Assembly (NCBI GenBank): GCA_902728285.1
Contig: CACVBU010000910.1
Span: 2,273,316-2,337,315, forward strand
From: Clytia hemisphaerica
Lineage: Eukaryota; Cnidaria; Hydrozoa; Leptothecata; Clytiidae
Length of the DNA: 64,000 nt
Direction of reading: 5' to 3'
Part shown: piece by piece, positions 1-10,700 of the stretch
Numbering within the stretch: the stretch's first letter is position 1
How the letters are laid out: the number at the start of each line of letters is the position of its first letter
Program-made: the position numbers and the translations under genes
The notes under the pieces: generated by a model
The model's database searches: none
The model's input: the letters and a program-made list of their open reading frames with translations, nothing else
Told to the model about the DNA's origin: nothing

Positions 1-487
1 CCCCCAGTATTTTTTGAAAAATACAGCCCCAAATCAAGCAATAATGATTTAGCCCCCCCCCTAAGCTAAGCTTCTATGACCCCCATTACTAATCACGATA
101 GGAAAACGATCATAATTGTTTTATTTATCTTATTCCCAAGTCAACTACCCTAAAAGCCAGCTCACTTTTAGAAAACTTCGTTTTAATTTGTTGTTTTACG
201 GACCAAGCTACCCAAAAAAGAGGGTCGGTCGGTCGGTCGGCGAAAAAATAAAAATAAAAGTAAAATTTCACCTATGAAATCTCCTAAAAAGGCAGCAAAA
301 ACTACTAAATATCACTCTTTCATTGCTTTACCTGATCTAAATTCAAAAACAAAAATCAATAAAAAATATCATCCTCACTCACGTCTGAACCAATAATTCA
401 TTCAAAAAATGTCAAATTGTTTGCTCAAAGATGTAATCCGTCAATTCAGAGTTTTCTTTCTCAAGAGGTAGGTGGTCTTAATTCATA
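1..487. other. No gene seen
   Basis: AT-rich sequence with poly-C runs near 52-61 and a short (GGTC)n tract near 223-241. No splice-compatible coding stretch was recognised. It could be intron of the PRKDC gene. Confidence 0.4.
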
Positions 488-661
488 CAGTCAACTCACA
501 CTAACTCTATCTCTACCAATTGAATCTTTCTGTAAATCGAACTAAAATATTGGTCCCCTCACAGCTGGAAAGTGGTTTAGATTACTCTCTGTAATTCGAA
601 TCTTTCTGTAATTCGAAAAAAATTTTGGTCCTTTGAAGATCGAATTCAGTAGTGTCAACTG
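488..661. mobile_element. Pogo/Tigger-like MITE, TA target
   Basis: A 174-bp element with CAGTCAACTC at the left and the near-inverse GTGTCAACTG at the right, flanked by TA on both sides. The interior has the TCTGTAATTCGAA motif seen in related copies at 14069, 25491 and 50654. CAGT termini and TA duplication fit the pogo branch of Tc1/mariner. The class is inferred from termini only. Confidence 0.6.
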
Positions 662-663
662 TA

Positions 664-2143
664 GTATTGATACCTTTTATAGGGTTCCTATACAAGATGC
701 CAACCCTGGTGCCCGTGACAGAAATTCTCAGAGTGGAGTTTTTTGTTGTAGTCCCATTCGAAAGAAAATGTACTTACAGGGGGTTACCAAATTAGGCACG
801 TTACAGACAAAATTGTAAGGAAAAGAGAACACTAGCGATCTACAAAAGTCTAAAAAAGCCCGACATTGTGAAATAGGGCATGAGGAGTGTACTACAATAA
901 TAAATACCATTTTTAATCTACTAGGAAATATAAACCCTGTTTGTTTTGGTACAATTGACGTTAGATTAAAGTTGTTTAAACGGCAATATTGACCCGATTT
1001 TCGAGTTTGAAATAATTATCAATTGTTATCAACCTGGATATTACATTAGACTTTCTATATCGAACAATATCGTTCTAGAGAAGAATTTAGCCTATAATAA
1101 TCGGGGGTTTGTCGAGCTACAACAAGAAATCATACTTGTTCGGATTACAGAAAGATTCAAAGTATGAAAATATTTAATGTGGATTTCTCTGGGACGGGAA
1201 ATGGGAGTCAGTTCAATCTATAGAAAATCTCGAATAACAGTAGTTAGAATTAGTGAGTGTTTTTTTAATGTTTTTTCGAATTGAAGGGCTTTTCTAGGAA
1301 AAAACTATATATCTAAACCAAATGTTATTTTTGGTTCGTTACTTCAACCCTCCTACTCCAATTAATTATCAACATAAAATTATCAACATTTTTTGGTTGA
1401 AAGTATTCCTCTCTTTCTTGTTTAAAGATCACTGTTATAAACTATGAAGTACCATTTCTTTTAATATCGAAGAAGATTTCAATTTTCTTCTCGCCCCCTC
1501 TAAATATTTTATCTTCTTTTTAAAATGATATTTCTTTTCCCAGTAGGAGGCTGCTATCCAACATTCAGATCCAACGTTTTGATAATTCTAAGTTGATTTT
1601 TTACTTTCAATCCTGTACCTGCTCCCATGGGAATGCTGAATCCTCTAAATTAGACGGCTGGTACAGGATGGGTCATAAAATGGATCAAAATTTCAGCCGT
1701 CTAATTTAAAGGACTTAAAAAATATGAATGCTTGAGGTAGCTCAACTCCACTGCAGAGTAGTCAAACTTAGACGACGGCTTCGCCGACTGAGAAAATTGG
1801 AGTTTGATGAAACCTGGGTGTTATTGTCATTGAGGTCAATAGACATGCGAAATCCGAATGAATACATGCACACGACTTATTTACTTATGATGGGACTTAT
1901 GATTTTTCCCTACGAAAGAATATCGAGAAAAAAAACACTCTCGAGCATAAAATTGTAAAAATTATGTTCTTTTGCTTACCATACCCTTTATGTTAAACGC
2001 GGTCGCATGCTGTACGTGTAAAATATGAAATCAGGACATAATCGCTCAGGTTCTAAGCCAATCAGTTTGCTAAATTATTCTTCATGTTGATGATTAAGAA
2101 AGTTATTCTTTTTGGTCAATATTTTTGATAATGCAAATTATTA
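664..2143. other. No gene seen
   Basis: AT-rich sequence with short open frames that show no protein-like composition or homology. Apart from the hairpin at 1646-1707, no repeat structure was recognised. It is probably intronic. Confidence 0.4.
1646..1707. repeat. Short hairpin, 14-bp arms
   Basis: The arms AAATTAGACGGCTG and CAGCCGTCTAATTT pair around a 34-bp loop. It is likely a small foldback remnant. It lies in otherwise featureless sequence. Confidence 0.6.
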
Positions 2144-2145
2144 TA

Positions 2146-2960
2146 CCGGGTGCACCAAAAAAAAGTATGCAACTTTGTCGAGATATTGTGAGCTTCAGGA
2201 TTTAAATTTTTTGTTCATTCTTTTTTTATTGTATAGAGGATGCTTTAAATTGAATTTTAAGCTATCATACATTAAATTTGAAAAAGTAGTTCGAAAGTTT
2301 TTTCCAAAAAACTGACTTTTTTTCCAGGTCGAAATTTCAAAAAATCCTTAAAAACAGCGAGGAAACTTTTCTCTTAACACTTACCTTCTTTAAACATAAA
2401 AATACCAAAGAAATGCAACTGTGCTCATCAAAACTCGTTGCGGAATTTAAGAATATGGTGAAATGAGCTATTCGCATGTGGGATAATATTTTTGGAAAGG
2501 CTGAAAAATCTTTTTGGAAATCTTCAAGAGAGGTTTCGATGTTATGTGAGAAAATTTTTGAAACAAATAGATCACCATTCCTCGACTAGTTGCTCAAAGA
2601 ACTTGGGTCTGCACTTAGTTTGCTGGTGTTGGAAATGTTCATGACGTGCAAATAAGATAGACAAACTGTTGGCAAAATATAAGATAAGAGAAAAAGGAAT
2701 AAAAAAAACAATGAAATTGTGTTTTTGTCATTTTGTCTTATTCAAAGCGTGATTGCTGTTTTTAAGGATTTTTTGAAATTTCGACCTGGAAAAAAAGTCA
2801 GTTTTTTGGAAATAACTTTCGAACTACTTTTTCAAACTCAATGTATGATAGTTCAAAATTCAAGTTAAAGCATCCTCTAGATACAATAAAAAAAGAATGA
2901 ACAAAAAAGCTGAAGCTCACAATATCTCGAAAAACCTGTATACTTTTTTGGTGCATCCGG
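2146..2960. mobile_element. TA-flanked TIR element with about 215-bp inverted ends
   Basis: The left end (CCGGGTGCACCAAAAAAAAG...) and right end are inverted copies over roughly 215 bp, including a shared stretch around 2279-2360 and 2760-2850. TA flanks both ends (2144-2145 and 2961-2962), as expected for Tc1/mariner-type insertion. The 370-bp centre has no convincing ORF. It abuts the 3' end of the GPCR at 2967-3926. Confidence 0.75.
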
Positions 2961-2966
2961 TAGATA

Positions 2967-3926
2967 TCACTGATTTCTTTGAAGGCATTTCCAAATCAAA
3001 CGATAATAAAATAATCGAATGCTTTTCGTTCGCACGATATAAACAATCGAGTTTAATGAACTATTTGCCAAGTACAAGATTCCCAAAATAACGGCAATTG
3101 AAAATTTACGATCTCCCATGTATACTACAAACCCACCCATCATTCGAATTGTGTTTGGAAAGCAACAAATTGCATATATCAAAGTTATGATACATAAAGT
3201 ATTGACACTTCTCAGCTTCTGTTGTCTCGACTTTTCTTCTTCGATTTTAACTGCGGACGTGTTAGAGCCAAGGTCCTCCCTATTCAATCCTTTATTGGAA
3301 TTCCTGCGTAAGTGAAAATATGATAGACTGTTTATGAAAGCTATCGGTAGAACAAATATCATGAATATTGAGCCCGCAACTTTTTCAAAATTTAAGTTAC
3401 TTAAAACTACCACTTGATATTCAATCACAAGTAAATACACAACAGGGTAGCATAAACTGGTCAAAACTGAAGCCACTGCCACCTTTAGAACAAACTCTGA
3501 TGTGATTATAGGAGAGAGGGGTCTCACTATAGACCAATATCGTAATATTGTGATAAGCAGAAATATTTGGACAGCCAAGAACTGAAAATAATTGCCAGCT
3601 AGCAAAAGTGTTAAACCAGTGACACTGACAGTCATTTTATTGTCATCCTTCTTTGTGGCAAATTTGGTCATGAAGTAACAAGTCAGTGTCGCGATATCAC
3701 TGATACAAAGTCCTATGAAAAGTTTCTGTGAAATTTTCATGTATCTTTTTGAGGTTTTGACCAAAGCAAATATCATAAGAATATTTGGTATGTTAAAAAG
3801 GGTAAAGATTGTAGTATAAATAGTTGTTGATGTTATTTCAAGTCTTGCCTTTGTTATACTGCTTGTGTGATTTGGTGTTGTTGTTATGTTTCGGTTGAAC
3901 CTGTCAGTTAGATTTAGAAACTTCAT
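2967..3926 (-). CDS. Class A (rhodopsin-like) orphan GPCR, single exon
   Basis: A 319-residue single-exon reading frame with seven hydrophobic segments. The N-terminus carries three Asn-linked glycosylation sites (NLT, NIT, NHT) before the first membrane segment. The end of TM3 reads ITILRYWSIVRPL, where LRY replaces the usual DRY/ERY. TM6 has CCFP in the position of CWxP, and TM7 ends NSSLNSIVYIVR, an NPxxY variant, followed by a short basic tail. It would be a plasma-membrane receptor coupling to G proteins; the ligand cannot be told. It lies antisense to the PRKDC exons and, if earlier exons lie left of the window, nests in a host intron. A long-TIR transposon ends 6 bases beyond its stop codon, so its 3' UTR and polyA site are probably transposon-derived. 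It is not close to the three other receptors in the window. Confidence 0.8.
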   Translation of the reverse strand: MKFLNLTDRFNRNITTTPNHTSSITKARLEITSTTIYTTIFTLFNIPNILMIFALVKTSKRYMKISQKLFIGLCISDIATLTCYFMTKFATKKDDNKMTVSVTGLTLLLAGNYFQFLAVQIFLLITILRYWSIVRPLSPIITSEFVLKVAVASVLTSLCYPVVYLLVIEYQVVVLSNLNFEKVAGSIFMIFVLPIAFINSLSYFHLRRNSNKGLNREDLGSNTSAVKIEEEKSRQQKLRSVNTLCIITLIYAICCFPNTIRMMGGFVVYMGDRKFSIAVILGILYLANSSLNSIVYIVRTKSIRLFYYRLIWKCLQRNQ

Positions 3927-4662
3927 TCTTTTTCGAATTTACAATTTTGGTACTGGAATTCAGCTTACTTGTTTACCGTACAAGCTATCGTAGTTTTGCT
4001 TATTCTATGGGTGATGCAAAAGATTTCTGATGCCAATGAAAGATAACTCCACTCTTTTCTTCTTCACTCTTCACTCTCCGACTCTCTGTATTATTTTTAA
4101 AGAACTGTGTCAGCTTTACTGCTTACAATCGATTTATTACTTGAGATATATACAACCAAAAACATACAAAACGGTTGAACTACTGACTATGTAAATTTGA
4201 CTTAAAGATTTCCCAACTTTTCGATAGTTTTCCTTTATTGGTTTCCTTTTCTTATCAATGTTTGCTGGTTTCTTTTACTCGTTCATGTTGTTTTTTTCTG
4301 TTATTACTAAAAAACCCTAATATTGAAATTGCGAAAATTGCCTTCTTTCCTAGCTCTAATTTCCTCCTTAGAATGACAAAAAAGGAAGGTAGATAGGTGT
4401 TAAATCTCTATTAAAACTATCTATTCATAGTATTAATTGATTTTCAACGGACTTGGTAGCTTAGGACACGACCAACGTCATCCAAATATACCAGGGATTG
4501 TAATTTTAGAGAAAACGGAAAATCCCGAGTTGGTCGTTAGAAATAAATCATTAATGAAAAAGTTTGGTCTCCAATGTTTCCTTCCGCAAAAATAGTAATT
4601 GAATTGATACTATACTGAACATTGATAGCAAAGAGTACCCCTTAAATTTCTCTACACACTAG
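3927..4662. other. GPCR 5' side and intron sequence, no gene
   Basis: This lies upstream of the minus-strand GPCR start and ends at the acceptor of the first PRKDC exon. No TATA box or other promoter element stands out. No further exon was recognised. Confidence 0.4.
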
Positions 4663-4745
4663 GCTTGTAAAGAGTACATGCCAGAAAACGAGATGAAGAA
4701 AATGTTCGAAGAAATCATTAAAAGAACAGAACAATGCTTCATGAA
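4663..4745 (+). CDS. PRKDC: PRKDC exon a
   Basis: The acceptor CACACTAG ends at 4662 and the donor GTAAG starts at 4746. The exon begins [18 protein letters not shown] and ends in ...RTEQCFMK plus two bases. It matches the human GPCK...YVELIQRCKQMF segment. It starts in phase 0 and ends in phase 2. The short length makes it less certain than the later exons. Confidence 0.75.
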
Positions 4746-7700
4746 GTAAGATCGCTCGTCTCTGTTACTTTCTTTTGAATCTATACCTATAGAGAATCGA
4801 GGAAACTGCATCATTGAAGATTAGAAGGGTTTACAGTAGGTTTTTATCTGAAGTACTTAAAGCTTTGTATGAAACTTCTAGAACCAATCTTTCGTTTTTC
4901 ATAATTTTTTGTCTTCATTTTTAACTCTAAATTTACCTTGCTGAAAATTTGTAGTGGTTAGAATATTATAAATGGTAATTAAAACAAAATACGTAACGTT
5001 TTGTAACTTTCTCTTCATTTATTTTTTTCAGTTTGAAGGGTAGAGACGATTCAGATTTACATCAATTACCAACCTTCCTGGAAGCTTTACTCAGAATATT
5101 GAACAATTTACCTGAGGTATCAGTATCACTTAGTTATCTCTTATTCTGGATTTATAATAGGAAGGATCTATTTAAAGTGACTTTATTTTAAAAGGGACAC
5201 AAAAAACATAAATATCAATCCCCATCGAGTTTTGGTCTGTTACTTTTACACTCAGTACCCAAAAAAGTCCTACCGGGTCTGTGAGAAAGTTGTGGCAAAT
5301 TCAAAATATGTTCCCTACGAGGATGAAATTTGATATAAATTTCCTTGAATTCTCTTAATTAGATTTCACAATCTACCTTAAACCCTTTGGAGAGGATTTT
5401 GATCACTTTGTTCGATTATTATCCATGGTTGGGAAAGAACGGTCAATTTGTTTTCAAAAGAGGTTTCACCATGTTTGTGCAAGTGCTCGCTGGCCATCCG
5501 TCGTTGATGAAATATTCTCTCGGAACACTGCGTAAGTTTTCGACTGTAATCGAGAATAACCCGAAGACTCCCTTTTTCTTAGCTGTCTATCCGAAGGAAG
5601 GGGGAGGGCGACACTCCTTTCCCTGCAGGGATTTCTCCACTTAACCTTAACCCTTTTATTTACAGGGTTGCAACCTCTCTGTCTGTAGACGGAAATCCGT
5701 CCAGTTCACTTAGGTTTCCGTAGCAATTGAACGAAATTTATAAACATTTTTGTATAATTTTGAACTTTCCGTCCAGATTTACCAAAAGTGGTTGTAGCAC
5801 TATCTTTAATTGTCAAGCTTCAAGCAGAGAGGAATTTCTAAAGTCTATGATAAAAGCGAGATCAAGTGAAATGAAAATTTAAGTCATTGGTCATTTATGG
5901 CTTATGATATTTATATATAAATATCATAAGCCATAAATGACCAATGACTTAAATTTTCATATACACTGCTACTGTGATGTAAAATTGCCTTAATTCAAAA
6001 CTTGGCCCAACTCAAAGCCGATTCCATGGAAATATTAACTATTCCTACATTATCACAGAGAGAAAATCTGAAATTCGTTTTATAAGGTTGATTTGGCGTT
6101 TAAAAGAAGAGGGTGTTAAATAGTTGTTAATCAAGGTTCTACCAGGTCTTTTTAGTAAAGGGAATGGAGCCACGTTTTCATTTTTCTTTGAGTACAAATC
6201 AAATTTGTCATTGTAGAGGTGACGGGGACGTTTATTTGAGGAGGATGTTTGTTGAGAATATTTCTCTTAGGTCAGGGATTGGCGTTAAAATAAAAAGGGC
6301 GTTAAAAAGAAGGGGCGTTTATCCGAAGTAATACGGTGTTTTCTTTTTTTTTCAGTTTATCAATGTTTGATCAGAAGTTGTTCGCATGCTTTGCCTGAGC
6401 TTCAACAAGAGGTTTGTATGGCAAGCTATTTCGATCAAAGGAAACTCGTTACAATAAGAATTTCGGAGAGTCTGTGTATAATGGCGGTTGTTCATGCCAA
6501 GGAAAGGCTGGTGTGACGGTTAAATATGTTCTCGTATCCGGAGTGTCTGAGTAGATAGGAGTTGTTTATCCACGGCTTTCTAGGCAAGGCTGAATGTTGA
6601 ATAATGATGTTCTCGTAACGTTCGGACTTGTCTGACTTTTTGGACCTACCCCGGAAGGTTTAAATTAATCAATGTAAATTAGTTTTTTCAGATTTTTTGC
6701 ACAGTGATGCAAAATGATGATTCCCAAAAAGTGACGAGAAGCCATATTTTCGGGAAAAATTTTTTTGGGGCAAATTTGGGCCAAAAAGTCCCTAAAAATG
6801 GACGAAAACAATGTGTGAAATCATTTCATTAGTTTTTCCAAATTTTTTGGACTGCTCACTACACTTCCTTACTCTCTTGCTAGTTGTCCTATCTTTATCA
6901 GATTCTCATCATCAGGTAGGTCCATTCAGCATGTTGCTTGTTGTATTTTAGAGTGGTGAAGAAGAAACAGATGATTATCGAAGCAAAGATGTGCAAATTT
7001 CTTACAAAACTTTCCTACCTTTGTGGATTCACTTGATCGACCATCAGAATTACAATGTAAGCTTCTCGTCGTTCTAAATAATTTGATATTATGCAACTAA
7101 TAGGGTGTAAAATGAACAAAAAAGATTGCCCTTTGAGTCTCCTGCAGTTTTCGAGTGAATCGAGTTTTAGGTAAACGGATTCAGCGACCGTGAAAGAAAA
7201 TGGGGTTATTTGTTAAGTTTCTACCACATGGCAGTCTGTGCCACTAACTCGATCGGGAAGATTCTTCCGAAATGGGAAGATTCTTCCGAAATGAGAAGAA
7301 CCTTCCCGAACGGGAAATTAACTTGACACTCAAACGGGTAATGAATGAGTAAGAGTTAAAAAACTTCCAGATTGGGAAGAAGCGGGAAAAAGTTGAAAAT
7401 AAGGAAAACTCGATCGGGTTGGAACTTCCCGTTTGGGAAGTTTACGCAGTTTTTTTCACAATCAAACAATATTTCTACGGTAAAGTTTATTTTTCTTTCG
7501 GTGAAAAACCTTAAAATTTGATGCTTTTTCACCTCCAAAAAAATTCAACTTTCGCCGGTCATCGTACAGCTTCGCCAAAGATTCAGTCAATTTTCAACTT
7601 CCCAAGGAGGAAGAATCTTCCCAAACGGGCAGAAAAAAATTCGAGTAAGTTCTTCCGGTTCGGGAAGGTTCTTCCCATTTCGGAAGAATCTTCCCATTTT

Positions 7701-10700
7701 GGAAGAATCTTCCCGATCGAGTTAGTGGTACAGACTGCATGGTGCCGAGAAATGGCATTTCTAAGGCGAGAAATCGATGTTTTGGGCTATTTCCGATGAC
7801 GTCAGCATTTTACTGGTAGCATTTTCAGTAAAAATCATTTCCACAACTGGATAGCCCTGAATTATTAGTATCCGAAAATGGTATGGTTTGTTAACTTTTG
7901 ATGTGTCGATCTTGAGATATTTCATTTTTAAGGTGGGTAAATACGCTGAAAAACTGCTGACCTAGCAGAAAATATCGATAATTTTCAATATTTAAACCAA
8001 AATATCTCGAGATCTAGATTGGAAATCTGACAAACCATATCATTTTTGGATACCACTAATTCTATTGCTATCCAGCTATGAGAATGATTTTTTCTGAAAA
8101 TCCTTCTAGGAAAATGCTGACGTCATCGGAAAACGAAAATTTTTCATTATTTTCAAGAAATGATATACCCTTGAACTTGATACGAGTCCTGAACTAAACT
8201 AAACCAATATTCTGGTAATTCACGAGAAAAGTTGGCCATTTTTCTTTTCTCAATTACTTTAGATCTTGCCTATGTCAGAGGAAGAATCTCGAAATTTGAA
8301 AGAAATCGTTTACGATGGTGTGATCAATGCTGTGCTTTCAACGCTCAATAAATTAAATTTAACTGCACAAAAGGAATCTACCAGCCCGTCGGTAAGATAT
8401 TTTCCATTTGTTAAAAATACTCTTTGGCTGCAACGAATATCTTTTAAAAAATCGCAAACTTTTCTTCGGTGCCCAGGAAAACCTTCACGAAATACCACCT
8501 GGAAATTATTGTCGTACACCAATTTTGACTACTACCCAAAATTAAATGCCATCAATTTTCGAATATTTTTGGGTTTCAAATGTGCGTACGTGCCACAACT
8601 AAGAAAAAAATATGCTACTTTTTATTCGGGTGGGGTAAAAAAACAGGGGGCGGCATGGGTCCAGACTCATCGGTACACGACCAAAAGAATTGAGCGATCT
8701 CATTTGATGTGCCATTGGCACTTATTGGGTTAATTTAAAAAAAACATCCTTGCTCTTCTGAGATTTTAAGAATCGTGAGACTCATTTCGATTTATGTAGT
8801 TCTTATACAAAAAATTGAATGATTAAAAAAAATCTTCATAGAAAGTTTTCATAAACCATAGAGTGATACCGATTTGGTAGATGTGGATGATTCAAAACAT
8901 GATGCAGATCCAACTTCTGGATTAGTCGCAACGATGCCCAATGATTTCCAGGTCTTTGTCAACATTGTTGAATTCGTTAGGTATTTTTTTTTTTTTTTTT
9001 TCTTTTGAACTTCTTTTTACCCGTTTGAATTTGATCCAAATAGATTAGAGGAAATTGCCTAGGATCCCGTGACATCTTTTTTAATTCAAACTGATTTTAT
9101 TCGAAAGTACTGCAACGACCAAAAATGTGACGCAATAGGCAAAATTTTAAGAGAACATTGGATCTATGTAGCAAAATAGCTAATTTTATACAAAAGTCAA
9201 AATAAACTAAACTGATTGATACCCTACCCAATGAAACAGAAATGTATCACAACACTCATATACACTAAAGTACGAAGAAAAATTAGAAAACCTTCCTACA
9301 TTCATACAATTTAGACATTTGAAGTCAAATGATTGCGCTTAAAAGGCGCTGTATATGGCCTGTATATTCTAAATCGAATGACATATGTTATTTGTTGCAA
9401 ATCCCTTTTGTTTCTTAGGGGTTTAATTAGTACGCATTCAATGTCATCATTTGAACGGTGGCAGTTGGTATTTGTTGAGAATGTCATAACGCTTTCCTCA
9501 AGGTTCGTGCACACCGTGCTGGTATTTTTTTGGTATATTAATATTAGAAACAAAATAATTTCCTATTCAATAGTTTAAAAGTTTCTATTTTTTACGCATT
9601 CAGCAGTTGTGACAGGACGTCCCCTCGAGAAAAAATTTCACTTGATTCACGAAAATAATTTGCGCCAAATTGTACACAAAAATTGGCGATTTTTCCCGTT
9701 CGGACATGAGCGTACGAAATAAAACTGTTTATTTTCTAATGAGTACACTCTACCATCATTTTTTTAGGTATCCTCTGGTCAGCGGTTTTTACAAACTCCT
9801 TCAGACCACTTGTCAAATCATTGAAAAGATTAAACCAGTCCAGGTAACCTTTTGTCTATTCATGATATGCACCATTGCAATGTCTTCTGTCATTACATCA
9901 CGGTCCCAATAGCTGATTGGTTGTAAGTGACGTAAAATCAGTCAATACGTCACATTCAACCAATCAGCTGTTGGGTCCGTGGAAGAAATTGTAATGGTGC
10001 ATATTACGAATTCTAGACCCGTAAGAAGGGGGCCTAATTGTAGTTCTCTGTTCTGGTTTGAAACTCTAACGTCTACTAGTGTGTGTTGTTCTAAATTGTT
10101 CTCCCGGTTGTTTTTGATGGGTTTTGTTGCAATTCAATACTATAAAGTGAAGATGAGGCTGTATGTGTCATAGGATCTGCGATATGTGGAATACTGCTTA
10201 TTATAGTAAGAATAAACGGGTTTAAACCACAGATATCTTATATAAAACACTAGATAGAGCTACTCCGTCCTTATTCACTGAAAGTTTTAGCGGTTCATTT
10301 TAGTACCTTTAGAGGTTCTAATAATCGCGTTTACCTTTAGATAACAAATTTGTCCCTTTTTGGGAATCGATATATTCCTTTAAGGATTAAAATGATACCT
10401 TCTGTGGTACGATTTTAAAAAACACCGTTAAGGTAATTTTAAAACACCCCGTAGGAATTATTTTGTACCTTTTGAGTGATTTTCGGGATTTCCAAAAATC
10501 CGAAAGTTAACAAGGTATAATATAGTAACCGTAGGGGCAGGAAAAAAGCCTTCGAAAGAATTCTGAAGATCCCCTCAACGCTAAAGGGATCATTATGTAC
10601 CTCTTAGGTATCTCATAAACAATAAAGTATAATAAAATTTATTCATTCGACGGTATAAAGTAGAGTGTCAAGATTCTCATTCACTCAGTAGAAAGACCTT

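Noticed and set aside
8392-8733. Extension of the exon f frame past its donor
   Set aside because: A good GTAAGA donor and loss of family similarity show this is intron read-through.
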